From: Acorus gramineus
Lineage: Eukaryota; Streptophyta; Magnoliopsida; Acorales; Acoraceae
Assembly: GCA_030737835.1 (NCBI GenBank)
Contig: CM060857.1
Span: 6,946,746 to 7,010,745 of the forward strand
Length of the DNA stretch: 64,000 nt
Direction of reading: 5' to 3'
Under the pieces are notes generated by a model. The model saw nothing but the letters and a program-made list of their open reading frames with translations, was not told the DNA's origin and did not search any database. Made by a program: the position numbers and the translations under genes. Shown in pieces: positions 26,001-38,129 of the stretch. Position 1 is the first letter of the stretch. Every line of letters starts with the position of its first letter.

Positions 26001-26337
26001 TGTTGGAATAACTATTTTCGAAATCAGATTAAAGCTAGTATGCAATGGATAAAAACAAGAACATGGACCTGCGCCTGAAGACCGAAGACAAAAGACAAAA
26101 TGCAAATGCAATCCACAAGCCCTTGCCTCCCTTGGGACCCTACACAAGTAGCAACTTTCTTCCTTATGTGGAAGACGTGGTTAAACAATTTAACCAATAT
26201 GGGACTATGTTTTTCAAGCAACAAAAACCAATAGAGGGAGCACTTTCCCTCCAAAACATTGTAAAACTTTGGTTCTTCATTTGAAAGTATTTGAAATAAA
26301 ATGAGGGAAATTCAAAACATTTCAAATGTTTCCAACA
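26001..26337 (-). repeat. Copia 3' LTR
   Basis: 337 bp, TG...CA termini, nearly identical to the LTR at 29084-29422, adjoining a polypurine tract at 26338-26348. Its small ORFs are shared with the other LTR and are not genes. Confidence 0.92.
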
Positions 26338-26869
26338 ATCCCCCTCAAGAATCAAATTTTTAAAGAAAATAAAGTATGGTGATTTTTTACTATGCATTCG
26401 GTACAGGTAGCTTAGGGCTTTGAACCTCCACTTAGTGTTAACTAACTTCTATCTGAAGGGACGTAGTGAACTAGGTCTTGAACTAGACCCTTTTGTTCAG
26501 ATTTCAATTAGTTAAACAGCATAGCACAAGTACTAGACCAGGTTTCAAGTTGGTGTGCGCATTACGGCCATTACGCATATCTGGTTTCAATAGTGCTCTA
26601 GAGATCAGCCTGTGTTCTCATAGATCGTGGCCCCACGATCACAATCTTATAGTAGAATTCTCCAAGGGTATACTGCGTGGTCCTACATCTTGTCTCAAAG
26701 GCCTTGAATTTATTCAGAGCTTTTAGCTCTTCCTAAACCATCACAGTCAAAGCACTAGCACCATAGGGATGCTTTTAGATTTTAGTGCTTCTACATAATC
26801 ACTCAACAACTTGTTTGTCCCTTTGAACCTATCTCATGGGATCTCCAATTGATAAGGTAGGGTATCCAC

Positions 26870-28922
26870 TGAGGTGCTACTCCATGGGCTTCAGCCCCAT
26901 CCTTCTTGATGCTGATAAGACTAGCCTCCTCGCTAGTCCCTTAGTAAGGGGATCTGCAATGTTACTTACTGATCTAACAAATTCAAGTGAGATCACTCCA
27001 TGTAAGACATAATCCTTTACATTTTGATACCTAGGTCTCATGAACCTCTTCCCAGGTTTGTCCTTAGACTGTTTAGCTTTATCTATGGTTGCTTTATTAT
27101 CTCAATGAATAGATACAGGTGGAAGAGGTCTTCTTAAAATAGGTATATCTAAAAGCAGGTTTCTAAGCCATTCAGCTTTCTCACCAGCAAGATCTAAGGC
27201 AATGAACTCAGCTTCCATGGTGGACTTTGCTCTAACAGTTTGTTTAGCAGACTTCCATGATACAGCTGCACCTCCTAGAATAAAAACATATCCACTGGTG
27301 GACTTGGTCTGATCAGAATCAGAGATCCAGTTCGCATCAGTATATCCTTCTAAGACAGATGGATAACCAGAATAGTGCAAACAATATTTAATTGTGCCTT
27401 TAAGATATCTAAAGACTCTACATAAGGCTTTCCAGTGGTCTGCATTAGGATTACTAGTGTATCTACTCAGTCTTCCTACAACATAAGAGATGTTAGGCCT
27501 ATAACAATTAGCTAAATACATTAAGCTACCAATGATTTGAGCATATCTTGGTTGTTGGACAGGATCCCCTACATTTACCTTTAAATGGAAATTGGGATCA
27601 TATGGTGTAGAAACAGGATTACAATCATAATATTCAAATTTTCTCAAATTTTTTTTAACACAATGAGACTGAGAAAGAGAGATGCCATCATGCAATCTAG
27701 TTAATTCTATACTAAGAATTACATTTGCAGGACCAAGATCTTTCATGTCAAATTTACTAGATAAGAAATCCTTAGTCTCATTAATGATTAACATGTTTGT
27801 GCCAAATATTATAATGTCGTCTACATATAAGCATAGAATAGCACACGCATCATTTTTCATTCTACTGTAAATGCAACTATCAGATTCATTACTCACAAAA
27901 CCAGCAGAGAAGACAATTTTATGAAATTTTTCATTCCATTGTTTAGATGCCTGTTTAAGTCCATATAATGACTTAACCAATTTGCACACTAGTTTCTCTT
28001 GTCCTGATACTACAAAGCCTTAAGGCTGATCCATATATATCTCCTCATCAAGATCACCATTCAAAAAGGCAGTCTTGACGTCTATTTGATGGACCTCGAG
28101 CTTGTATATGGTAGCCAAGGCAATCAGGACTCTAATGGAAGAAATTTATGAAACAAGTGAGTAAGTGTCAAAGAAATCTACACCTTCTTTTTTACTAAAA
28201 CCCTTTACAACTAATCTTGCTTTAAATTTATCTATAGATCCATCAGGTTTTAATTTCTTTCTAAATACCCATTTACAACAAATAGATTTACAACCATAAG
28301 GTAAATTGCATAAAATCCAAGTGTCGTTGTTCATTATGCTTTCAATTTCTTTGTTTATGGCTTCCTTCCAGAAACCAACATCAACAGAATTCATAGCCTC
28401 TTGATAAGTCTTAGGATCATCTTCCACAAGATAGATATAAAAATCAGGACCAAAATTCTTCTCGGTTCTAATTCTTTTACCTCTCCCAAGATTATCATCA
28501 AATTCAGGTTCATCATAAATAGGGTATTCAGAAGAAGATGTAGAAGCAATATTAGATGAACTTTCACCAACAGGTCTAATTATTTTTTCTTTCATAGGAA
28601 AAATAGACTCATAATAAATAGCATCTTCAGGTCTGGTTTCAAAAATATTATTTACTTGAAAATCAAGAATTTTAGATTTGATAATAAGAAATTTATTTGT
28701 ATGACTATGTTCTACATATCCCAAAAATATGCAATCTACTGTTTTAGGACCAAGTTTTCTTTTCCTGATTTCAAGAATTTTAACCTTGGCCAAACAGCCC
28801 CAAACCCTTAAATATTTCATGCAAGGTTTCCTACCAAACCATAATTCATGAGGGGTTTTATCAACATGCCTAAAAGGAATTTTATTCAAAATAAAATTAG
28901 CCGTAAATAAAGCATCACCCAA
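26870..28922 (-). pseudogene. Copia polyprotein remnant (integrase C-terminus, reverse transcriptase, RNase H)
   Basis: Reading on the minus strand from 28922, the N-terminal part matches the copia integrase tail (TPHELWFGRKP, FLGYVEHSHTNK) and runs into reverse transcriptase (WKEAINKEIESI, KARLVVKGFSKKEG). A stop near 28145 and another near 28020 break the frame. The active-site region [11 protein letters not shown] follows within 27102-27989, then the RNase H region ([31 protein letters not shown]). A further stop follows VSIH near 27100, after which the same frame resumes for about 75 codons. It cannot encode a working protein. Confidence 0.9.
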
Positions 28923-29083
28923 AAATTGTTATTTTTTTTTTGCGATTCTTCTAGTCAGCGACCAGTTCACATTGTCTTCTTCCTGCTGCACCAGAGGAGA
29001 AGATCAGCGAGGCTGGGTGGTTGTATCCGGGGAGCAGATCGTCGAGTACCCTCTGCGATTGAGGGGCGATTCTGTTCTTAAAT

Positions 29084-29422
29084 TGTTGGAATAACTATTT
29101 TCGAAATCAGATTAAAACTAGCATGCAATGGATCAAAACACAAACACAAACCCGGACCCGAAGACCAAAGACCAATTACAAAATGCAAATGCAATCCACA
29201 AGCCCTTACCCCCCTTGGGACCCTACACAAGTAGCAACTTTCTTCCTTATGTGGAAGACGTGGTTAAACAATTTAACCAATATGGGACTATGTTTTTCAA
29301 GCAACCAAAACCAATAGAGGGAGCACCTTTCCTCCAAAACATTTTAAAACTTTGGTTCTTCATTTGAAAGTATTTGAAATAAAATGAGAGGGAAATTCAA
29401 AACATTTCAAATGTTTCCAACA
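29084..29422 (-). repeat. Copia 5' LTR
   Basis: 339 bp, the partner of 26001-26337. No convincing initiator-Met primer site is seen on its inner side, consistent with the internal deletion having reached the leader or with another primer. Confidence 0.9.
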
Positions 29423-29427
29423 GCCCA

Positions 29428-30265
29428 CAACTGATAGAATATGCAGATTCTAAATATACGCTCACAAAAATAATTTTAATTCACATGTAGTGATATAACA
29501 ATCTCTTGGCAATCAAATAAACTGACTTTAATAGCTACATCTTCCAATCATTTTTAGATTCTTGCACTTCATGAAGCATATCATTAATATGTGTGATTAA
29601 GATTTTTAATTCATCTTATGTGTATCGCATATTTGCTACCTCTCCTTTGTATATGAAGACTAAACAACTTGTTCAAATAAAAGGGGATACATCAAGAGTG
29701 ATAAATAAATAAATAAAGAAGAAGAGAGGATAGATCTTTAATTCATGAAAGCCCCATGCCCAGATGCGTTTTTTTTTCCTATGAGTACATGCTTTCGTGC
29801 CAATGTGTAAATGAGGCTCGAACAATAAAATAATAAGGGTAATTAGCACTTTTAACCCCACAAAAATAAAAATTTGCAAAAATAGCATCATTCGTTGAAT
29901 ATTAGTAAAAACTAGCCCCGTTGACCCAGTCAGTGCTGCCACGTAAGTGCTGGCCGTTTTTTTTGAATGTTTGTACTAGAGTGATTTGCCAGATTAACAA
30001 GAGAGATGGATTGTATAAGCCATCTCCCGTTCAAACATATTCATCCCCGTGAAACTACAAAGGAGACGGTATATATATATATGCCTTCTCCTTAAGAAGG
30101 AATATATATAATCCGCCTCCCTTGCATTTTTGTCTTAATTTTTTTTTTTTTTTTTTGTTGAAACATATAATAAATCATGCTCGAACATATATGAAAATCA
30201 TTTATGAATGAAATAAAACAACTTAAATGAAATAAAACATAAGTTCCATAAATACAATCACTTCA
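29428..30265. other. Intergenic, no gene recognised
   Basis: AT-rich sequence between the copia element and the MULE/PMD pseudogene. A short inverted stretch around 30020-30125 (GGAGACGGTATATATA and ATATATGCCTTCTCC) could form a hairpin. Nothing else was found. Confidence 0.5.
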
Positions 30266-30662
30266 TTACTGTTTCTAAACACACATGAAAGTACATATAT
30301 ATAATAAACATATCTTAAGTCCCATAAATACAGTCATCCAAAAAATTTTATAAATCCTTTCTTTTTGGCTTTCCCCGGAGCAGGAGGTGCTGATGAAGAG
30401 AGTACGTCTGTAGCTATAGAAGATGGGACAGCTGATTGAGCCGGAGTGGTAAATGGTTCGCCTGATCCCCGACTGGCAGTAGTAGAAGTGCACCAAATCC
30501 TACGTGGTCCACGAACATATGTTTAGAGTGTCATCTCTGGAGCTTGATTTGAAACTGGAGCTGGTTGTTGTTGCTGCTCATCCAATTCTGACTCAAGTAG
30601 TACATCACCGAAGAACTCATCAATTGTGAATTCAATGTTAGCTCCTAGCCCAAATGCACTGT

Positions 30663-31936
30663 TGTAGATACCCCAATTTTGACCATCCAAAGAGACAAAA
30701 ATACTTCAAGTAAAACTTAGGAATGACCACATTTGGACATCTAGTTAGAAAACTTCTTCAGAAACCAAAACCGGAGACCCTAGTGAAAAACACTTAGAAA
30801 AAAAATCTAGGACCTGGACATGGGCGGCTACTTTCAAGTAGCCACCCCATACCAAGCGGCTAGTCGCAACTAGCCGCCCCCTTGACCGACCCCAAACCGC
30901 CTTCCTGGGATGGGACATAAAGCAGCATGATTGCGACAGATTGTCACTTTTAGCAACCCCCTCTTAGCCGGTTCAACCCCAGTAGCTGACCTAAGCCACC
31001 GCTTGTCAGAGATGGGACATTTGGCAGGTCATGATGGGGGCGGCTACTTGAGAGTAGCCGCCCCTCACTGGATGGCTAGTTTCAACTAGCCGTCCCTCAC
31101 CTGGACATTGTCAGAGAACAAAGATCTAATGGAAGGTCAAATCAAGCACCTTATTACCCATTTTGATCTATTGTCCAGTGGACACTCCCCTAATCCTCTT
31201 TTACTATAAATAGCACTTCTTCCATCATGAACAATCATAATTCCCAACATCATCTAACATCCCACCCACAAATCAACCCATATCCCCTTCCCCACTTGAA
31301 ACCCTTGAGAGAGAGAACTCTATTTTGAGAGAAAAACCCATTTTCTACACCAAAATTATCCTCCAAATCCACTCTCCAAAAAACCTAGTTAAACCTAGTT
31401 TAACTTCAGCCAACACCCAAACCAAACCCTACCCAGGCTCTGCCCAAATAGAGCCAGACACCAGGCGGCTACCCACAACTAGCCGTCCCCCACCAGGCGG
31501 CTAAAACCCACTAGCTGGTCCTTCCCCTAGCCCACCCGAGTCCCAATTCTCCTTTAGTTAAGTTCCCAAACCAAAAGAGGATCCCTGTCTTCACCTCTGT
31601 GTACGACATGCTTGTTTCTCAGAGCGGAGACCCCACAAACTCCCCACGAAGGTGATCAAATCCACCCAACTTTTCCTGCTTTTTGAGAAAAGCAGGTGGT
31701 GATCACAACCACCCCTGAATCCTTATGAGGACTTGTCGGCCGCTTTAGCAAGGAACGAACAAAAACCAACCCACCACCCCTTCCGAGAGACGATCTGACT
31801 GAGCCTGCCAAGGCGCGCACCGGATCCGAGCCTCGGAAGAACCCCCACACACGCAGACCCTGAATAACCGGAAGAGGGAGGAAGGCTTTTCGGAGCACAT
31901 CCAACCCCCAACCCCTTCAAAAATCCGATACTGACA
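30663..31936 (+). repeat. Tat-type LTR, complete, + orientation
   Basis: TG...CA termini, 1274 bp. It is homologous, in reverse orientation, to 38130-39383. It carries at least six short hairpins with GGCGGCTA/TAGCCGCC-like arms (30823-30846, 30856-30877, 31039-31062, 31074-31092, 31464-31487, 31498-31522). Confidence 0.9.
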
Positions 31937-32097
31937 GCCTAGCAATCACGGTGGGACCTCCCTCGTGAAAGACAACAAAAGGTAATCCTCTTCTGCTTCC
32001 TTCCAATAACTTGACTAGAATGCCATCACCCCTCTAGGAAAACTAGGATTTCCCACCCCTCAAGTCTGACCCTCCTCTACTTTGCATTACAACATCC

Positions 32098-32252
32098 TTT
32101 ACTGCTTTAAGCCGCACACAGCTGCGCACCCCTTTACTGCTTTAAGCCGCACACAGCTGCGCACCCCTTTACTGCTTTAAGCCGCACACAGTTGCGCACC
32201 CTTTACTGCTTTAAGCTGCACACAGCTGCGCACCCCTTTACCGCTTTATTTA
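32098..32252. repeat. 35-bp minisatellite in the Tat leader
   Basis: ACTGCTTTAAGCCGCACACA begins at 32101, 32136, 32171 and 32205, and a mutated copy starts near 32240, so there are a little over four copies with a period of 34-35 bp. It lies between the LTR and gag and is not coding. Confidence 0.95.
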
Positions 32253-32325
32253 CTACTTTAAGTCTGCATTCATAGACAACCAGGGAGACCAAACTGCCCA
32301 ATTCCTCAGCCACCTAGAGGAGAGG

Positions 32326-33279
32326 ATGGCTACCTTAGGATACCAGTCGGTCAAGGACATGTTCAATGACCTCACCGACTATCACCAGGCCAAGACCTTG
32401 AAGCAGGAAACTCCTGTTAAGACCCCCAAGGCTTGTCCCACCCCCAATACACTACCAACACCCGGCTTCTCGGTAAATCCGAGTCCAAGCCTCTTTTCTC
32501 CCCCCACCTTTTCCTTTGCCCCAGCTTCCCCCATGAATCCAATATTCCCAACCATTTCTGCTCCGAGCCCTTACCAGGCCACCTCCAACCCGGGACCACT
32601 AAATAGCCCTCTGAGAGGAGAAACGTTGGATGAAACCATCTAGAGAGTTCTCTTCAAAACTGGCCCCTCCGCCCCCAAACACATGTCTCTGCACAACCTG
32701 AGACAGATCCCGTCAGTCCACCTACTGGAGGGATTTAAAATCCCAAAATTTCACCGGTACAATGGTCGTGGAGACCCAGACGTTCATTTGATTGCCTTTT
32801 ATCTAGACGCCCGACCATTTCTAGATAACCAACCTCTGCTAGTATTCCTCTTCCAAAAATCATTGGAAGGAGAAGCACTGCAATGGTTCTCCACCCTCCC
32901 TGTAGATCATTTGTCAAACTTCTCGACTGTAAGCGAGAAGTTTCTAGGCCGCTACGGTTATCAGAGGATTAGGACCCCCTCTATTTCAGACCTAACCGTA
33001 GAAAGAATGAGGCCTAGGGAGGAATTTGAGCAGTACGTGTCCAGGTGGCGCACCCTCGTCCACCGAACTGGCCTGCAATTAACGGAATGTCAAGAAATTG
33101 ACATGATGTTGCAAAGCCTGAGTCCAGAGCTCCGTACGGAGACTGTACCACGTACCAGCTTCTCATTGACCGCCACAATAGGATTTCCCGTTGTGCAGCC
33201 CCAGCAGTCCAAACCCAGTCCCCACCTATCAGCCATAGGGTTGGACAACCGCCGAGAAAGGCGCACACCCCCACGGTAG
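32326..33279 (+). pseudogene. Tat-type gag ORF (interrupted)
   Basis: A first segment (32326-32643) is Pro/Ser-rich and ends in TAG. In the same frame a second segment (32683-33279) carries the retrotransposon gag domain (GFKIPKFHRYNGRGDPDVHL, SLEGEALQWFSTLP, YVSRWRTLVHRTG, EIDMMLQSLSPEL). This style of gag is that of the Tat/Ogre branch of Ty3/gypsy. There is no zinc knuckle before the stop at 33277, and the ORF is cut by the element's internal deletion. It is not a functional gag on its own. Confidence 0.85.
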
Positions 33280-33377
33280 AGGGGATCACACAAATTTCAG
33301 CACTCTACCCGAACGGAGCACGAGTCCCTGATCAAGGACTAGCTCAGAGACAGTACATGCCCGGTTCGTTCAGATAT

Positions 33378-33516
33378 GTGCCGCCTTGGCAAGTCGCGCA
33401 CCGGATCTGAGCCTCTGAAGAACCCCCACACACGTAGGCCCCGAAGGCCCGGAAGAGGGAGGAAGGCTTTCCGGAGCACATCCACCCCCAACCCCTTCCG
33501 AAACCCGATACCGACA
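33378..33516 (+). repeat. Remnant of the Tat 3' LTR
   Basis: Matches the last ~130 bases of the LTR at 31808-31936 (CGCGCACCGGATC, GAAGAACCCCCACACACG, GGAAGAGGGAGGAAGGCTTT) and ends at the element border followed by ACTGT. Confidence 0.9.
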
Positions 33517-36500
33517 ACTGTCATCTAAGACATCCCTGGAGTAATCATCATCATATGTAGCTGCACTAGAGGTACTCAATGGATGTTCCCTTTCCCCCAT
33601 CATCCCTCTGCATAATCACGTGCCACTACAATTATACGTCCCCACTCATCATAATTAGGGTACAACACCAAGACCCTTGCAAGCACCTCACTAATGTTCT
33701 GTGTAACTCTCCCCTGTTATCAAAAGTTTCATTATGATAAGTGGTTTTAAAATCATTTATCACTTTATAAAAATGTATAAGATGTTTAAGAAATTACCGA
33801 ATGTTGTGCGACATAGCCTGGAGGGTGGTGTGGGGGTGGTGGAGGTGTGATATGTCTGACTATTCTCTCCCAATACCACTCCATATATCTACTCGAACTC
33901 CGGGTTAGACAGAATTGGTAGATGTGTTCCAAGCATTGGTCCCAACGCTCGATATAAGTTTGGTGATATACCATACAATTGGTATCCTATCTACCTCGTC
34001 TGTTCACCCGGTCGATGACCTCTATAGTAGATGGTATGTCTTGATGTGCCCCAAATTGACGTGTGACTCGATCGGGCACGTGCATCTCCACGATATCAAA
34101 GCAAATGAGTAGGACCCTAGCCAACCACAACTCCATATGATTCCTACAAGCAGGTGGTAGTTTCTCATATGTCCCAACATAAAGCTGCCAGATAACCTAC
34201 CAAAAATCAAAATTACAATTAGTATCGGAATCTTACACAATATATTGTGTTTGCGAAATAATAATAATGTTACAGTCACCAATGACTCAAGCTGGTAGTC
34301 CAGTTGTACCCTACAGTATATCAAAACTTGTGAATTTTCATCAAACCTCTGAGTCACCTTCCACCTCAAATAAGGAATTTAGTGAAATATGATCTTCCAT
34401 GAATCGAAAAAGGAAGAAGGTCCAACTGCTTCTGTTCTCAGATTCAACTATGGCAAAGGCAGTGGCTATTAGGAGATTTCCTTTATATTTTCCATACAAA
34501 TGTGTTCCACCGATGCAAAATAGTGGACAACAATGTTTGAAAGCCTCTAAGGCTGGTTCGAATGCCCAATAAACACGTTCAAACTGTCGGATTGGTCTGC
34601 CCATGTTATTCTCTTGTATGACATGGCCTTCAAAGAACACATTTGTTCACGGATTAGACATCCTTAGGGCATCAACATATAGAGGCAACTCAGCACATGA
34701 CTCCTCCCAATTTTCAAATATTCTCTCCATAGCCTTCCATTTGGCACAGTGTGCCTTTGAATATGTAATTGTGTAGTGATAATCAGCACGTATCCTGTCT
34801 ATTATCTCAGTAGGACTGATTCTCAAATTATAACGAATCGTTGACATTATTAGCCGTGAGATATAATCAGAACTGAATAGTAGGTGATTTGAACTAAGTA
34901 GAGGATCTAAGCATGTATGAGGAACTCTCAAGGTGTAAATCTTGAACATTTTTGAACCACCGACCATCCTCGCATACAATCTCCAATGACATTCATAATT
35001 TATGCACTGAATGACATATTTTCTGCATTTGATTTCACCACATGACACTACACACGTTTCTTTATGCTCCAAGTTCTGACAACATTAATGAGGGACTTCT
35101 TATTTGCGAAAAGCTGACCAACCTCAAGATCGTTACATGAAGAATATCCGATTTCATAAATGCATGGATGGACATTTTCTGTCATTGCTTGCTCCATAGG
35201 CTCATGTGTAGGATACATTTCAGGAACACTATATCCATGGATGGCAACTGTCTCCACATCATGGTCCTCCTCAGTATCAGATCCACCAACCCAGTGATTT
35301 TCACGATCCTCTTCTTCTTCTTTTTCTTCTTCTTCTTCTCCTCCTTCCACTTCCTCTTCTTCTTCTCCTCCTTCTTGATCTTCCACTTCTTCATTGTTTA
35401 CTTCAATTCCCTCACGAATATCGTCCCAACCCATGTCATTAAATGGGGACCTATAAATGTAAAGACACTATACTTACACATATGAATACACCCACCAAAA
35501 ACTTAGTATATAAACAATACTTACAAATGTGGTATATTGACACTCCCATGGGCATTGGTTGGTGTTGCATCAATCAAATCTTGTTGTGTACACGGAACAA
35601 ATGACGACGATGAACATTGATATGGATCACGAACAATTGAAGGATATGAATCTTCTGCATTATAATTCATCGCACCACGATCTCATTGTATGATCTCTTC
35701 CTTCTCTAACCATAACTCAATGCCATGTACGTGCTTTGGATACAAGTTCATCATCACCTTCACACCTATATCATCTTCGATAGGGATACCCAAACTCTTT
35801 GTAACAACTGTGACTTTAACCGTATTAATTGGTTGGTGTCTGACGGATCGTATAGGTGCCGTCGGGCACATGGGTGATGGATCTTGGAGGTGCCGTTGGG
35901 CTCAATAAGGGCCGTCAATCTGGGTGGTTTTTTGAATTTTAAATTTTCGGTTCGTTTTTGGAAAGGGCAAAGGCATTGATTTCATTATTCTGGTTCGATG
36001 GTGTCATGAAATTTGTTCCCACGTGTGTGAGGTTATTAATCTCTCTTCTCTCTTCCTCTCTCTCCTTTGCATTGAAACCCTAAAACTCTAAATTTTCTTT
36101 CTTCTCCCTTGGTTCGGCACCATTGTTGGGAGCTCGAGAAGGAGAGTCAAGCGAGGTTTGGTCAGGTTAGGTCGCCTTAGGCCATCTGGAGTCTCCTATG
36201 TAGCTTTCGAAGGATTTTATCAACAATTTTAATTGATATTTTATGTATAAAATTCGAGCATGTCATATGATATATAGGCCGATGCCTTATTACGTACTGT
36301 GTTGGAAAATATTAATAAACTGCCGCATGCATGTATATATTTGAAATGAAAACATGGTTTGATCATGCATGCATCATGCAACCTAGGTGGCTGAGTCTAG
36401 GTTACTACGGTTTAGAATGGACCCAAGTGTAGGTGACTTCGTTTAGGTGACCACGTCTAGGTGACATGTCTGGGTGACACGATTTCCAGAGTGAAATCCT

Positions 36501-37096
36501 TATGGCTAGGTGCCATGGAAATATGGGCATGCATGTCTGTTGCATTCATATGCATCATATGGTTTGAGAAGGTTCCTTGAGACTATGCATCTAAATGTTG
36601 TTCTTAATTAAGTTATGATTTCTTAAGTATCGTTACTATATCTGCAATTGTTTCTGTGACATTTTATTAAGGTTATTATTTTGAAATATATTACTGGGAC
36701 GTAAAGGTCCATTCACTGAGCACGTGGTAGCCCACCCCTCTTTTCCCAACCTTTCAGAGTAGCCGATGGTGATTGTTGATCTCGGTGGTGGCGATCGCGG
36801 TTCGTGCTTTTATCTTCCGTTGCATCTAGGTGGTTGAATAAGCCTTTCCTTGGCATGTAGTCTCCTTAGTCCCTTTCAGCAAAAACAGATGGATGTTATG
36901 TTAAAACTATTTTGTGTGTAATCATCCGCATTTAGGATGAGTTATGTTTAGATCCTGGTTATGGTTTATCATTTGGTATGATTAAATAAATCTCTTATGT
37001 TTTCAAAAATGTGACCCGTGTTTTATCGAGAAATCCAAGGTAACGTACCGTATTCGAACTTCAAAATGGAGTCTTGGGTACGGGGCGTTATAGAAG

Positions 37097-37109
37097 TGGT
37101 ATTAGAGCC
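37097..37109 (+). promoter_or_regulatory. Primer binding site (initiator Met tRNA), one mismatch
   Basis: TGGTATTAGAGCC, against the usual TGGTATCAGAGCC, a few bases inside the presumed LTR end at 37092. This places the LTR/internal boundary and the element orientation. Confidence 0.75.
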
Positions 37110-37214
37110 TTTTTTTTCCTGTTAGGGCTACGGACATAGGACATAATTATTAGGTTTGCATTCATATAGATCACGTTCTAACCAAGTGTTACTGCATCTA
37201 GGAGAAAACTTGAA

Positions 37215-38129
37215 ATGGCCAGTAATAGCAACACTTTGCGTCAGGATCTCCAAACCCTGACCAACCTGGTGGCCCAGACGATTCAACACCAAAATGACAT
37301 GGCGTTACGTCGACTAGGGGAGAACCAGAACCAACCTGAGCAGTTGGTGATGAAATTTAAGAAGATGGATCCGCCAATATTCAATGGCGTTGGCACCGAT
37401 CCACTAGCGCTGAAGCACTGGATCACTGATCTCAAAGGGATCTTCAAGACCATGTTGTTGACCGACAGCCGGCGTATTCTCTTAGCAACTCATCAACTGA
37501 GAGGCACTGCTATTCAATGGTGGAACGTCCATCAACAATCTCTGAACCGTGGAATCGAGTAGATCACCTGGGAGGAGTTCGTGGAGATGTTCAACAAGAA
37601 GTACTTTCCTCCTGTGGAGCCCGACCGCATCGTTCAAGCATTCTTGGACTTTCGTCAGACTCATGACATGACGGTGGCCCAATATGAAGAGAAGTTCCTA
37701 GAGCTGTCTGTCTTTGCGCCGAAGTACATTCAAGTGGAGAGCGAGAAGTGTTGTCATTTCCAGGAAGGTCTGAGGAGTGACATTCGTCATAGGCTACGCA
37801 ATCTCTGAATTCGTGTCTATGAGGAGCTAAAGGATTATGCACTGGTTATGGAACAAGACTACTTGGAGTGGAAGAAGGAGAATGAAGCCCGTGCAAAAAA
37901 CAGGAATGATGCTCGCCCCGGGGTGGTCAAAGATTTGACAATCGGAAGCAAAACCAGGGCAACACAGGTCCGGATCGTGGAGTTCGTAGCAAGGTCATTT
38001 GCTATTTCTACAGAGAAGCGGGACACACATCCAATGTATGTCCTAAGAAACAGATTGATCCTCGTGCATGCTACAACAGCAGGAAGCTGGGTCATTGTAT
38101 CACTGAATGTCCTGAACCAAAGAAGCCGT
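37215..38129 (+). pseudogene. Chromovirus-type gag, disrupted
   Basis: The N-terminal and capsid-like segments are clear (KMDPPIFNGVGTDPLALKHW, QLRGTAIQWWNVHQQ, FLELSVFAPKYIQVE), with in-frame stops at 37560-37562 (TAG) and 37806-37808 (TGA). After a frame change the C-terminus holds two zinc-knuckle-like segments (positions about 38008-38110). In each the second Cys is replaced (Tyr in the first, Ser in the second), so neither keeps the CCHC pattern. The ORF ends abruptly at the Tat LTR. Confidence 0.85.

Larger units (their letters stand above)
26001..29422 (-). mobile_element. Internally deleted Ty1/copia LTR retrotransposon
   Basis: Two direct LTRs, 26001-26337 and 29084-29422 (337 and 339 bp, TGTTGGAATAACT...TTTCCAACA), bound a minus-strand element. 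Next to the left LTR, the minus strand reads TTGAGGGGGAT, a good polypurine tract. The flanks GTCCA (25996-26000) and GCCCA (29423-29427) are a 5-bp target duplication with one mismatch. Only the C-terminal integrase, reverse transcriptase and RNase H remain. Gag, protease and most of integrase are missing, the sequence jumping near 28923 to a short leader. Confidence 0.92.
30663..33516 (+). mobile_element. Deletion derivative of a Tat-type Ty3/gypsy retrotransposon
   Basis: A complete 1274-bp LTR (30663-31936, TGTAGATACCCC...GATACTGACA) is followed by a leader with a 35-bp minisatellite, a gag ORF, a short jump at about 33280-33380, and the last ~137 bp of a second LTR ending GATACCGACA at 33516. 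Perfect 5-bp duplications ACTGT flank it at 30658-30662 and 33517-33521. Pol and most of the 3' LTR are deleted, and the target site shows it inserted as a unit into the MULE/PMD gene. Confidence 0.93.
30266..35908 (-). pseudogene. Mutator-like transposase / plant mobile domain (PMD) gene, decayed and interrupted
   Basis: On the minus strand, in order: an N-terminal segment typical of plant MULE proteins (35870-35520), a Glu-rich acidic region (about 35400-35290), a Cys-rich DNA-binding region (35072-34900), a MULE core (34640-34341: PALEAFKHCCPLFCIGGTHL, LYGKYKGNLL), and then the C-terminal half of a PMD (34130-33786: WLARVLLICFDIVEMHVPDR, VTRQFG, RYMEWYWERI) and a low-complexity tail. The first catalytic Asp expected in the xDGTxL motif is Gly (codon at 34509-34511). 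A TGA separates the DNA-binding and core ORFs near 34645, and the core stops short of the remaining catalytic residues. A Tat-type element (30663-33516) interrupts the tail: removing it and one ACTGT copy restores a continuous frame (LDDSAFGLG), after which a stop and the PGKAKRKDL tail follow. It may be a true MULE-PMD fusion or two genes joined by deletion. Confidence 0.82.
36000..38129 (+). mobile_element. Truncated chromovirus-type Ty3/gypsy element (LTR end, primer site, gag)
   Basis: Sequence resembling an LTR (CT-rich patch 36030-36110, then the GGGTACGGGGCGTTATA end at about 37092) is followed by TGGTATTAGAGCC at 37097-37109, which differs by one base from the plant initiator-Met tRNA primer site, and by a gag at 37215. 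The left border is uncertain and could lie near 36000. The right side is cut by the Tat LTR that begins at 38130. Confidence 0.7.

Noticed and set aside
26045..26284. Near-identical small ORFs at 26045-26284 and 29128-29367 as a duplicated gene
   Set aside because: They are the same part of the two copia LTRs.
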